The notes beneath the pieces are model-generated. The model saw only the letters and a list, made by a program, of their open reading frames with translations, was not told the DNA's origin and searched no databases. Below are positions 1-10,051 of a DNA stretch of 64,000 bases, piece by piece. Source of the stretch: Streptomyces sp. SAI-135 (GTDB lineage Bacteria > Actinomycetota > Actinomycetes > Streptomycetales > Streptomycetaceae); contig NZ_JARXYP010000002.1 of the NCBI RefSeq assembly GCF_029893805.1, positions 6,758,001 through 6,822,000 of the forward strand, read 5' to 3'. Made by a program: the position numbers and the translations under genes. Position 1 is the first letter of the stretch; each line of letters opens with the position of its first letter.

Positions 1-113
1 ACACGACCTGCGCCATCGTGGGGGGCGTGATCGCGTCGGGGAAGGCCGGGGCGCCGCCCGCCGAGTGGGTGCGACGGACCGAGGCGTTTCCGGAGTGGTT
101 GCGGACGGAGTAG
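1..113 (+). CDS. ADP-ribosylglycohydrolase family protein, C-terminal fragment
   Basis: Only the last 36 codons are inside the window, read from base 3 to the TAG at 111-113. The visible residues begin TTCAIVGGVIAS and continue with APPAEWVRRTE. A D-T-T-x-A-I-x-G-G segment followed by a PxxW element is typical of the C-terminal metal-binding helix of ADP-ribosylglycohydrolases (DraG/ARH fold). These enzymes remove ADP-ribose from proteins or small molecules using two Mg ions. The gene is truncated by the window edge, so its length and substrate cannot be judged. The assignment rests on this short tail and on remembered synteny. Confidence 0.6.
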   Translation, partial: TTCAIVGGVIASGKAGAPPAEWVRRTEAFPEWLRTE

Positions 114-400
114 AAGCCCGGCATCCGTCACCGTCACATCGCCGAAACTCTCCGTGCCCGCTGGGAACTCTGCGTAATCGGACGCTCGTTGTCATGACAG
201 TCGCTGTGGCAGTCGCTCTGCGACGAACGGGTCGGCGCGCGCACGGGGTGCGAGAGGGGCGGGGTGCGGTGATGGGGTGGCTGCTGCTGTTCGCTCGGCT
301 GTACGTGGTTCTTCCGGTGCGGATGGCCGGACTGTCGTCCTCGCCGTCGGTCCCCTGGACTCGGCCCGGCCATCCGCGGCTCGTCGGGAGCCCGGCCCCG

Positions 401-1948
401 TCAGCCGAGCCCCGGTCCCGCCGTGCCGGCGAGCGCCTCCAGGTCGCTCTTGCGGACCTTGATCACCAACCAGGCGCTGACGAGGGCGAGTACGGCCATC
501 GAGGCGGCCGCCACGAAGCCCGACGAGATGCCCTGGGCGAGTACCTCGTGACCCCACGGGGCGGGCAACTGGTGCGTTTTGGCGAACTCCGCCTTTTGCT
601 CTGCCGAACCGTCGGCCATGAAGTGCGGCAGTTGCTTCTCCGCCTCGTCCTTGCTGGCCGACCCGAACACGGTCGTCAGGATGGACAGACCGAGCGAACC
701 ACCCACCTGCTGTGTGGTGTTGAGCAGCCCGGAGGCCGCGCCGGCCTCGTGCTGGGCGACACCGGAGACCGCGGTGATCGTCAGCGTCACGAAGTTCAGG
801 CCCATGCCGAAGCCGAAGATCAGCATGGGGCCGAGCACCCCACCGACGTAGGAGCTGTCGGAGCTGATGAGGGCCTGCCAGGCGAGTCCGGTCACGGCGA
901 GCGCCGAGCCCGTGAGCATGAACGGCTTCGGGCCGAGGACCGGCAGGAACCGCTGCGACAGGCCCGCGCCCAGCGCGATGACGACCGTCACGGGCAGGAA
1001 GGCGAGACCGGCCTCGATCGGGGTGTAGTCCAGGACGTTCTGGACGAAGAGGACGATGTAGAAGAACATGCCGAACATCGCGGCGGCGAGACTCAGCATG
1101 ATCACGTAAGTGCCCGAGCGGTTGCGGTCGGCGAACATGCGCAGGGGGGTGATCGGCTCCTTGGCGCGCGACTCGATGAAGGCGAAGGCGAGCAGGAGGA
1201 CCACGGCCGTACCGAAGGACCCGAGGGTCAGACTGTCGCGCCAGCCCTCGTCCGCGGCACGGATGAAGCCGTAGACCAGCAGGGCCATACCTCCCGTGGA
1301 GGTCAGGGCGCCCGCGATGTCGAAGCGGCCGCTGTGCCGTTCGGACTCGCTGATGTACAGCGGCGTGAGGACGGCGATCAGCACGCCGATCGGCACGTTG
1401 ACGAAGAGCACCCAGCGCCAGTCGAGCCACTCGGTGAGCATGCCTCCCGCGAGCAGGCCTATGGCGCCACCGCCCGCGGAGACGGCGGCGAAGACGCCGA
1501 AGGCCCTGTTCCGCTCGGGCCCTTCGGGGAACGTGGTGGTGATCAGCGCCAGCGAGGTCGGCGAGGCGATTGCGCCACCCACACCCTGCAGGACGCGGGC
1601 TGCCAGCAGCTGCCAGGGCTCCTGGGCCAGACCGCCCAGCAGCGAGGCGAAGGTGAACAGCAGGATGCCGGTCATGAAGACCCTGCGGCGCCCGAGGATG
1701 TCACCCGCCCGGCCGCCCAGGAGCAGCAGGCCGCCGAAGGTGAGCGTGTAGGCGCTGACGACCCATGTGAGGTCGGTGGTGCTGAACTCGAGAGCGTCTT
1801 GAATGTGCGGCAGCGCGATGTTCACAATCGTCGCGTCGAGTACGACCATGAGTTGGCAGGCCGCGATGACGGCGAGCGCGATGCCGGGTCGCCCTGCCCG
1901 GCGTGCAGCGCCTGGTTTCTGATCATCGATCAACTGAGAGGTAGTCAC
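401..1948 (-). CDS. MFS multidrug efflux transporter, DHA2 (EmrB/QacA) type
   Basis: This is a 515-residue integral membrane protein with about 14 predicted hydrophobic segments, the usual length and topology of the DHA2 family of proton-driven drug exporters. The N-terminal half carries the MFS loop motif GGRAGDILGRRRVF and the antiporter-type segment LQGVGGAIASPTSLALI. The start is GTG at 1948, preceded by a purine-rich GGGGGA ribosome site. The gene is divergent from a TetR regulator, and the intervening region holds two perfect inverted repeats that fit TetR operators, so expression is probably drug-inducible. The substrate is not visible from sequence; lincosamide or other antibiotic export is only a guess from family members. 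Confidence 0.93.
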   Translation of the reverse strand: MTTSQLIDDQKPGAARRAGRPGIALAVIAACQLMVVLDATIVNIALPHIQDALEFSTTDLTWVVSAYTLTFGGLLLLGGRAGDILGRRRVFMTGILLFTFASLLGGLAQEPWQLLAARVLQGVGGAIASPTSLALITTTFPEGPERNRAFGVFAAVSAGGGAIGLLAGGMLTEWLDWRWVLFVNVPIGVLIAVLTPLYISESERHSGRFDIAGALTSTGGMALLVYGFIRAADEGWRDSLTLGSFGTAVVLLLAFAFIESRAKEPITPLRMFADRNRSGTYVIMLSLAAAMFGMFFYIVLFVQNVLDYTPIEAGLAFLPVTVVIALGAGLSQRFLPVLGPKPFMLTGSALAVTGLAWQALISSDSSYVGGVLGPMLIFGFGMGLNFVTLTITAVSGVAQHEAGAASGLLNTTQQVGGSLGLSILTTVFGSASKDEAEKQLPHFMADGSAEQKAEFAKTHQLPAPWGHEVLAQGISSGFVAAASMAVLALVSAWLVIKVRKSDLEALAGTAGPGLG

Positions 1949-1971
1949 TATGGGTCCCCCACAAGCGGCTT

Positions 1972-1991
1972 AGTGAACGGTCGCGTTCACT
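1972..1991. promoter_or_regulatory. Operator 1, perfect inverted repeat (TetR type)
   Basis: AGTGAACG at 1972-1979 is followed by a 4-base spacer and its exact complement CGTTCACT at 1984-1991. It lies 24 bp before the GTG of the MFS pump and is repeated at 2020-2039 with the same arms but a different spacer. Binding by the adjacent TetR protein is inferred. Confidence 0.8.
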
Positions 1992-2019
1992 GTCGCGTCA
2001 ACGGTAGTGAGTCCCCAGT

Positions 2020-2039
2020 AGTGAACGCAAGCGTTCACT
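2020..2039. promoter_or_regulatory. Operator 2, perfect inverted repeat (TetR type)
   Basis: The same 8-base arms AGTGAACG and CGTTCACT occur here, again with a 4-base spacer. The centre is 48 bp from that of operator 1. The position in front of the regulator gene suggests autoregulation as well as control of the pump. Confidence 0.8.
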
Positions 2040-2135
2040 TAAGTTTGTTGGCGCGTGGCGTATCCCCCTATGCCGCCGCGCGCTGTCCCGCCCCTCCCCG
2101 GAAACCCGCTTCCACTGTTCGCTGGAGACACTCAG

Positions 2136-2759
2136 ATGGTTACCTCGCGCTGGACGGCCGCCCCCGCTCAGACGGCCTCCCTCCGTCGGCGCGGCGCCGT
2201 GCTGGAGCGTGCGATTCTCGACGCCGCGCTGGAACAGCTCAGTACGGTCGGCTGGAACGGCCTCACCATGGAAGGCGTCGCCGCCGGAGCCCAGACCGGC
2301 AAGGCCGCCGTGTATCGCCGCTGGCCGTCCAAGGAGGACCTCGTCGCGGACGCCCTCCGGGCCGGACTGCCGCCTTTCGCCGAGGCGCCCGACCTCGGCG
2401 GGGTGCGCGAGGACCTGCTCCAGCTGTGCCGTCAGGCGCGGGAGGCGATGTTCTCGCGCCCCGGACTCGCTCTGCGCTCTGTCATTCACGAATGCGATCA
2501 GGCTCAGGCCGAGCGCTTCCATGCCGTGATCTTCAACGGAGTCGTGGAGCCGAGCATCAAGCTGCTTCGCGAGATCATCACCCGCGGAATAGAGCGGGGA
2601 GAGGTGCGCCCTGATGCGGCGAACGACTACGTCTTCGACGCCATCCCCGCCATGATGATGTACCGCTCCAAGATGCGCGGTAGCGAATGGGGCGACGACG
2701 ATCTCGAAGAGATGATCGACCAGTACGTGCTGCCGCTGCTGCGGTCGAGCGGACGTTGA
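2136..2759 (+). CDS. TetR/AcrR family transcriptional repressor
   Basis: This is a 207-residue regulator. The N-terminal helix-turn-helix is clear: an ILDAALEQL helix, then LTMEGVAAGAQTGKAAVYRRW, then PSKEDLVADAL, which matches the TetR_N signature. The C-terminal ligand-binding domain is all-helical and not specific. An upstream in-frame ATG at 2055 exists, but the ATG at 2136 has a GGAGA ribosome site 8 bp before it and gives a normal TetR length, so I chose it. The gene is divergent from the DHA2 efflux pump and is expected to repress it through the twin repeats at 1972-2039. Confidence 0.92.
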   Translation: MVTSRWTAAPAQTASLRRRGAVLERAILDAALEQLSTVGWNGLTMEGVAAGAQTGKAAVYRRWPSKEDLVADALRAGLPPFAEAPDLGGVREDLLQLCRQAREAMFSRPGLALRSVIHECDQAQAERFHAVIFNGVVEPSIKLLREIITRGIERGEVRPDAANDYVFDAIPAMMMYRSKMRGSEWGDDDLEEMIDQYVLPLLRSSGR

Positions 2760-2841
2760 GCGCTCTTCGTGAGGGTCCCGGCACCGTCCGGGGAAACCGG
2801 GGTGTCGCAGGGTGATCCGAGCGGCGTACGCTAAGGGCGCC

Positions 2842-3543
2842 ATGCCGTACGAACCGCCTACTCATACCGTCGAGCGCTCACTTCGTGCCACGACCGGAGC
2901 GAAGATCATCGCCGGTGTCGACGAGGTGGGGCGAGGTGCCTGGGCCGGCCCCGTCACCGTCTGCGCGGCGGTCACCGGCCTGCGCCGACCGCCCCAAGGC
3001 CTCACCGACTCCAAGCTGCTCAGCGTCAAACGTCGCACCGAACTCGCAGAGGAACTGCGGACATGGGTGACGTCGTACGCCCTGGGACACGCGTCTCCGG
3101 AAGAGATCGACCACATGGGGATGACAGCCGCCCTGCGGACCGCCGCCGTGCGAGCCCTGGAGGCTCTCCCGGTCCGGCCGGACGCGGTGATCCTCGACGG
3201 GAAGCACGACTATCTCGGGACGCCCTGGAAGGTCCGGACCGTGATCAAGGGCGACCAGTCCTGTGTGGCTGTCGCCGCGGCCTCGGTGATCGCCAAGGTT
3301 CAGCGCGACAAAATGATGGCCGAACTGGGTATCGACCATGCAGACTTCGGTTTCGCGGCCAACGCCGGGTATCCCTCACCCGTGCACAAGGCCGCGCTGG
3401 AAGTTCGGGGCCCCACCCCGTACCACCGGTTGTCGTGGGCGTATCTTGATGCGCTGCCTCAGTGGCGGCACCTCAAGAAGGCCCGCAGCTGGGCGGACGG
3501 AAGCGTTCCGGAGATCGAGGGCCAGCTCGGCTTCGATTTCTGA
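2842..3543 (+). CDS. rnhB: Ribonuclease HII
   Basis: This 233-residue cytoplasmic enzyme cleaves RNA in RNA/DNA hybrids and single ribonucleotides embedded in DNA. The active-site signature GVDEVGRGAWAGP lies near residue 29, and further RNase HII motifs follow: LTDSKLLS, an ILDGKHDYL strand carrying an acidic residue, and KGDQSCVAVAAASVIAKVQRD. I start at ATG 2842 (MPYEPPTHTVER), ten codons inside the longest frame, because this is the usual streptomycete N-terminus. A TACGCT hexamer ends 9 nt before that ATG, so the message may have little or no leader. It stands alone between the TetR gene and a hypothetical gene. Confidence 0.95.
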   Translation: MPYEPPTHTVERSLRATTGAKIIAGVDEVGRGAWAGPVTVCAAVTGLRRPPQGLTDSKLLSVKRRTELAEELRTWVTSYALGHASPEEIDHMGMTAALRTAAVRALEALPVRPDAVILDGKHDYLGTPWKVRTVIKGDQSCVAVAAASVIAKVQRDKMMAELGIDHADFGFAANAGYPSPVHKAALEVRGPTPYHRLSWAYLDALPQWRHLKKARSWADGSVPEIEGQLGFDF

Positions 3544-3597
3544 CGATCCGCTCGCACTGATGTGCCACCCGCTGGCGCGATCCGCACCAACGTTTGA

Positions 3598-3603
3598 TAA
3601 AAA
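3598..3603 (+). promoter_or_regulatory. Candidate -10 box of a leaderless promoter
   Basis: The A/T run TAAAAA ends 7 nt before the ATG at 3611 in otherwise GC-rich DNA, and the ATG has no Shine-Dalgarno sequence. No convincing -35 was found. Confidence 0.35.
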
Positions 3604-3610
3604 TCAGCCT

Positions 3611-4264
3611 ATGCCTCTCATTCCCGAGGAGCCTCAGATTCACGAGAGTGCCCAGGGTCCCCGCGCCACTCCGGCCAGCGGCCGCACCGCGCCGACCCCC
3701 CGTCCCGTACCCGGTCCACGCCCTGTGGCTCCGCCGCGTCCCGGTCGTCCCGGCCCCCTGCGGCCCGCGCCGCCGGTGCAGCGGACGCCGCACGACGTGG
3801 CCGTGGCCAAGCCCGCAGTGCCGGGTCCCGCTGCCCGTCCCGCCCCGGCCCCCGCTCCTGCCTCGGTTTCGGCGGCTCCGCAGATCCAGCTCATCCCGGC
3901 CTCGGCCGCCGGTGCGCTCGACGCTGCCGAGGAAGCCGTGGACCTCCTGCTGGAGTCGGGCCGTGCCCCCGGTGAAGTGCTGGTGATCACCACCGGCGAA
4001 CAGCATCCGTGGGCCGCCCATGAGCTGTCCTTCGGCGAGGCGGCCTACTGGGGCCAGCACGACGCCGGCGACGACGTGTTCTACGCGGACGCCTCCGCGG
4101 CCTCGCGTGCTGCGTCCCGTCCGGTGGTCGTGGTCGCCGTCAACGGCGGTTCCGCCGCCGCTGTCACCGAGGCCCTGCCGCTGGCCCACTCCCGGGCCGG
4201 TGCCCTGCTGATCGTCTGCGGAGACCCGCAGCAGATCAACTCGGTGCTGGGCGCAGGCGTCTGA
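3611..4264 (+). CDS. Conserved hypothetical protein with Pro-rich N-terminus
   Basis: This 217-residue protein has two parts. Residues 15-95 are rich in proline, arginine and alanine and are probably disordered. Residues 97-217 form an alternating strand/helix domain (VLVITTGEQHPWA, RPVVVVAVNGG, ALLIVCGDPQQI) that looks Rossmann-like. The last segment is superficially like the DPQQ motif of superfamily 1 helicases, but no P-loop is present, so helicase activity should not be inferred. The start ATG at 3611 has no Shine-Dalgarno sequence and follows a TAAAAA hexamer by 7 nt, consistent with a leaderless mRNA. Function unknown; it seems to be a streptomycete companion of rnhB. Confidence 0.75.
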   Translation: MPLIPEEPQIHESAQGPRATPASGRTAPTPRPVPGPRPVAPPRPGRPGPLRPAPPVQRTPHDVAVAKPAVPGPAARPAPAPAPASVSAAPQIQLIPASAAGALDAAEEAVDLLLESGRAPGEVLVITTGEQHPWAAHELSFGEAAYWGQHDAGDDVFYADASAASRAASRPVVVVAVNGGSAAAVTEALPLAHSRAGALLIVCGDPQQINSVLGAGV

Positions 4265-4477
4265 GCCGGTTTCGGTGCCCCGCAGGGACACGGGGGGTGA
4301 GGCGAGGTGCCGCTCGAGCGGCACCTGCACGGCGGGTAAGTCGGCGTGCCCATGGCTCACCGGATGTCCGGCTCGGACTGTATGCCGTGCCAGTGCCGGA
4401 AACGTGTGCTCGGCGCCATGACACCGAGGGCCGGGCGCCACGACGTCGCGCGAGTGGGTCCGGCGGCAGGGACGCAG

Positions 4478-4502
4478 GGCCGTACGTCACGGACGTACGG
4501 CC
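4478..4502. terminator. Hairpin between convergent genes
   Basis: GGCCGTACGTC (4478-4488) pairs perfectly with GACGTACGGCC (4492-4502) across a 3-base loop. It lies between the ends of the convergent genes 3611-4264 and 4530-5162 and can serve both. Confidence 0.75.
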
Positions 4503-4529
4503 GAAGAACGGTGATCGGGGCGGGTCTGC

Positions 4530-5162
4530 TCAGCGGGCCGCCGCGCGGCGCAGTACCTCCGAGGCGGCGCCGCCGGTGCGCGGGAGCAGAGGCGGTGACT
4601 CGGAGGTGGCGAAGGGCTCCGGCGCGGAGTCCGCGTTCGGCCGGCGGCCGCCGCGTCCCTCGCCGAGCACCTGCCACCCGTCGCGCGTCAGCGTGATGTA
4701 TGCCCCGCAGCGCAGCCCGTGCAGGGTGCAGGCGTCACGCAGACCCCACATCCACGCGCCGTCCTCCTGCGTCCAACGCGCGTCGCCCTCACGGCAGTAG
4801 AGCAGTACGGCGGTGCGCACCGGGGTGCGGCGCCGCAGGTCGTGCGGGATCACCCGGCGCAGCTGGGCCAGCAGCGTGTTCCGGAACATCCAGCCGTCGG
4901 CCGGCGCCGGACGGCGCGTGAACGAGGCGCTGGCACGCAGCCGTTCGTCCGGGTCGAGGACCGCCACGATCGCGGTCGCCGGTTTGGGACGGTGCCGCGA
5001 GTGCAGCCCACTGACGACCTCGCGCGGGTTGCGCAGCAGCGGGATGCCGGCCTCGGCCCACTCGGCGGGTTCGAGCAGACGGGCCAGAGGGTTGGCGGAT
5101 GCGGCGGACAGGTCGGCTGACGACGTGGACGCCGCGGAGGACGGAGCGAATCCGAAGGTCAC
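4530..5162 (-). CDS. Conserved hypothetical protein
   Basis: This 210-residue soluble protein matches no family that I recognise. The middle (residues 45-175) looks folded, with segments such as TAIVAVLDPDERLRASASF, RTAVLLYCREGDARW and MWGLRDACTLHGLRCGAYIT; the N- and C-terminal ends are Ser/Ala-rich and low in complexity. The first codon is taken as GTG 5162 because a GGGAGG ribosome site lies just upstream; the longer frame back to 5246 has none. It lies downstream of recQ in the same direction with a 297-bp gap, so it probably has its own promoter. No signal peptide or membrane segment is visible. Confidence 0.75.
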   Translation of the reverse strand: MTFGFAPSSAASTSSADLSAASANPLARLLEPAEWAEAGIPLLRNPREVVSGLHSRHRPKPATAIVAVLDPDERLRASASFTRRPAPADGWMFRNTLLAQLRRVIPHDLRRRTPVRTAVLLYCREGDARWTQEDGAWMWGLRDACTLHGLRCGAYITLTRDGWQVLGEGRGGRRPNADSAPEPFATSESPPLLPRTGGAASEVLRRAAAR

Positions 5163-5459
5163 GGTCCTCCCTTCGGCTACGCGCCCATACGGCGGGCGGG
5201 GTCGGATTCGGGGGAGCGCGCACCGCAGCAGAGCCCTACCGGTCAACGGGCGAGGCCGTGCGGGGAGCGGACCTCAATTCTTCCTGTCGAACTTGGTTGC
5301 GGCAACGAGCAATTGGGCTCGCCGACCCGAATCAGACGGTTCGTGGCTTATATCCCTACCCAGTGTTTTGCCGGGCGACGCCTGGGACCTCCGGGCCAGG
5401 CAACTCCGGGCCCGGACAGGTGCGCACGCGCGAGGCGAGCAGTCGCTTCCGGTGCCTGC

Positions 5460-7631
<2,172 letters not shown>

Positions 7632-7723
7632 GCCCCCATACAACAGGACGCCTCCGACAACGGGGCTGCGCGGCGGCTCGGCTGTGGACGACGGCAGACG
7701 GCTTGTCGTGGCCCTGATCGGAC

Positions 7724-7732
7724 TTATCCACA
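7724..7732 (+). promoter_or_regulatory. DnaA-box sequence in the recQ/DUF4192 divergent region
   Basis: TTATCCACA is a perfect match to the classical DnaA 9-mer. A weaker relative lies in the opposite orientation at about 7682-7690. Both lie in the 141-bp region between the divergent recQ and DUF4192 genes. Regulation by DnaA is only a possibility; a 9-mer occurs by chance in a genome this size. Confidence 0.4.
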
Positions 7733-7772
7733 GGCTCAAACGGAACATCGAGATCCGCGAGATCGTCTGCGC

Positions 7773-9644
7773 ATGACGAATCACAGCGAAACGACGGGAC
7801 CCGCCGCAAACGGCAACAACCGGGGGCGGAACGGTGACGGGTGGGCCAACGGCGGAGAGGACGGCGGCGGGCAGATCGGCGGTCGGCGGAACGGCGAGGA
7901 ACGGATCCGCCAAGGGCGGAACAGCGACGGACCTCTCAGCGACGGACGAGCGAGTGACGGACCGGACAACGACGGCTCGCGGATCGGCAACCGCGTCGGA
8001 TTCGACGCCCATGGCGCCGAACACCAGGTCACGCTGCGGACTCCCGGCGAGCTGGCGGACGCCGTGCCCTACCTCCTCGGGTACCGGCCAGAGGACAGCA
8101 TCGTCCTGGTGGCCCTGCACGACCGCGGCGGCCGCGGCCGGTTCGGGGGGCGCGCCCGGCTCGGCATTCCGGCGAACAAGGACGACTGGCCGGCCGTCGC
8201 CCGGCAGCTCGCCCACGGACTGATCACCGGAAGTGAGCGCAGGGGCGGCCGCCCCGAGCAGATGGTCGCCTACCTCTGTCAGGAACCCGGAGCGGGCGAG
8301 ACGGGCAGGCAGATCACGGAGCGGCTCGCCCCGCTCGCCGGGCTGCTGCGCACGGAGTGCGGCCGACTCGACGTTCCGGTGATCGAGGCGTTGTGCATCT
8401 CTGACGGCCGTTACTGGTCGTACTGCTGTCCGAGCGAGGGGTGCTGCCCTGCGGAGGGGCTTCCGATGGGACTGCCCGGCACGTCGGTGCTCGCCGCCGC
8501 GGCCACGTACGCCGGACTGCAGGTGCGCGGCACACTCCGCGAGCTGCGGGCCAGGCTGCAGCCGTGGGAGACCGCGGCCGCCCTGGAACAGGAGGTCGCC
8601 CTGGACACCGCCGGCATGGCGCTGATCCCCAGGATGCTCGACCAGGCGAGCCGGGTGGACGTGGCCGAGAACACGTTGCGCCTGGCCAGGCGCACCATGA
8701 CCCGCTTCGCCGAGGCGGCACCGGTGGCGGGCACCCTCCAGGCCGACATGCGGGACGACGGACTGCTCGGTCACGACGACGCGGCGGAACTCATTCTCGG
8801 TCTGCAGGACCGCACGACCCGGGACCGCGCGGCCGAGTGGATGGAGGCGGAGGAGGCCGGACCGGCCCTTCGTCTGTGGCGCGCTCTGGCCCGCCGATGC
8901 GTCGGACCGTACGGCGAGCATGCGGCGGCGCCGCTCACCCTCGCCGGATGGGTCGCATGGTCCGCGGGGGACGAGATCGAGGCCCGGGAGGCTCTGGCCA
9001 TGGCCCTGGGGGCGGATCCCAGTTATCTCTTCGCCCGGCTCCTGCACCAGGCCTGCAACGAGGGACTCGATCCGGAGGCCATCCGCCGGTGCCTGCGTGC
9101 GGAACGAGATGGGCGTGAAGGGCGAGAGGGGTACGAAGGGCGGGAGGGGCGTGAGGTCTGCGATGTTCGCACACGGTCCCAGGAGACTGTGCGGTCCGCC
9201 GGCGCGGCGACGGCCAAGGCGACGGACGAGCTGACGAGGCCGAACCCGCATGGCTCAGGCGAGGATCCTCAGTGTTCCTCACGGGCCGTAGACGCTCTGC
9301 CGACGTGCTCCACCGATGCCGCCGGCGCTCTGCCGACGTGCTCCACCGATGCCGTCGGCGCTCTGCCGACGAGTTCCTCTGCCGCCGACGAGTCTCTGCC
9401 CGCGCCACCGCCCACCACCGCCTCCCGCCGACGCAAGCGGGTGCGTCCCGGCGCTCGCGTCGGTGCTCGTCCGCAGCCGGCGGAGGCGGAGGGGCGACAG
9501 TCCGACGCTGAGGAATCCCGCCCGCGTTCCCGGTCAACGCGCGGTACACGTCCCGGTGCTGCCCGCCGCACCGCAGGCAAGGAGGACGGGCGCCGTCCCG
9601 AAGCCACACGGTCCGGGGGCGGTGCCGCCGAGGAGGAGCGATGA
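7773..9644 (+). CDS. DUF4192 domain protein
   Basis: This 623-residue protein has three regions. Residues 1-85 are a low-complexity Gly/Asn/Asp/Arg stretch. Residues ~88-430 carry the DUF4192 domain, recognisable from TLRTPGELADAVPYLLGYRP and EDSIVLVALHD near its start. The final ~190 residues are disordered and include three tandem 11-residue repeats (ALPTCSTDAAG type) and a basic tail. The family is actinobacterial and uncharacterised. The ATG at 7773 opens the frame with no good ribosome site, so the start is uncertain. The gene is divergent from recQ and shares a region with a DnaA-box sequence. Confidence 0.85.
   Translation: MTNHSETTGPAANGNNRGRNGDGWANGGEDGGGQIGGRRNGEERIRQGRNSDGPLSDGRASDGPDNDGSRIGNRVGFDAHGAEHQVTLRTPGELADAVPYLLGYRPEDSIVLVALHDRGGRGRFGGRARLGIPANKDDWPAVARQLAHGLITGSERRGGRPEQMVAYLCQEPGAGETGRQITERLAPLAGLLRTECGRLDVPVIEALCISDGRYWSYCCPSEGCCPAEGLPMGLPGTSVLAAAATYAGLQVRGTLRELRARLQPWETAAALEQEVALDTAGMALIPRMLDQASRVDVAENTLRLARRTMTRFAEAAPVAGTLQADMRDDGLLGHDDAAELILGLQDRTTRDRAAEWMEAEEAGPALRLWRALARRCVGPYGEHAAAPLTLAGWVAWSAGDEIEAREALAMALGADPSYLFARLLHQACNEGLDPEAIRRCLRAERDGREGREGYEGREGREVCDVRTRSQETVRSAGAATAKATDELTRPNPHGSGEDPQCSSRAVDALPTCSTDAAGALPTCSTDAVGALPTSSSAADESLPAPPPTTASRRRKRVRPGARVGARPQPAEAEGRQSDAEESRPRSRSTRGTRPGAARRTAGKEDGRRPEATRSGGGAAEEER
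9294..9392 (+). repeat. Three tandem 33-bp coding repeats
   Basis: Units begin at 9294, 9327 and 9360, each opening GCTCTGCCGACG. They encode ALPTCSTDAAG, ALPTCSTDAVG and the degenerate ALPTSSSAADE. They lie in the disordered tail of the DUF4192 protein and are likely to vary in number between strains. Confidence 0.85.
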
Positions 9645-10051
9645 GCGACCGCTGGAGGCGCGTCGCGCGTGAGTGATCACGCCTGTGCCGCAGGGTGACG
9701 ATCCCGGGCCACCGATCGGCAGTTGCTCCGGACGGTCGGGCGGCGGTTCCGGTCCGCCGCCATTCGGTCGGCTTCCGGGCCCAGGGGCGTGACCCTGTGC
9801 AAGCCCGTCCCGTTCACCTGAGTGGCGGAACCCCCTGCCGGACCGTGCCACCGCATCACCCATGTCCTTCAGGAGCCCTGTACCGCACGCCCGACACACC
9901 CAGCACACCCGAACCGCGCAGAGCGCAGAGGAAGCACCCCTTGCAGCAGCCGACTCCGCCCTCCACCGCCGAGGGCCGCCCCGCCCTCGGCGCGCCTTCG
10001 ACGAGGTGGGAAGGAAGCGCCGGTCCGCCGCCGCGGGCCAAGGAAACAGGT
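9645..10051. other. Intergenic region, no gene recognised
   Basis: These 407 bases separate the DUF4192 gene from the debranching-like gene. A frame in line with the downstream gene stays open from 9695, but it encodes a biased Pro/Arg/His sequence with no domain and is passed over in favour of the ATG at 10052. I see no clear promoter, hairpin or small gene. Confidence 0.5.

Noticed and set aside
65..2614. A very long plus-strand open frame of 849 codons across the MFS gene
   Set aside because: It runs antisense to the clear DHA2 transporter and encodes Arg/Glu/His-biased sequence without domains, as expected from GC-rich codon-bias shadows.
3611..4264. A helicase fragment, because of the GDPQQI motif
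   Set aside because: No P-loop or other helicase motif is present and the protein is only 217 residues.
9695..10051. N-terminal extension of the debranching-like protein from 9695
   Set aside because: The sequence is Pro/Arg-biased, matches no domain, and the ATG at 10052 has an AAGGA ribosome site.
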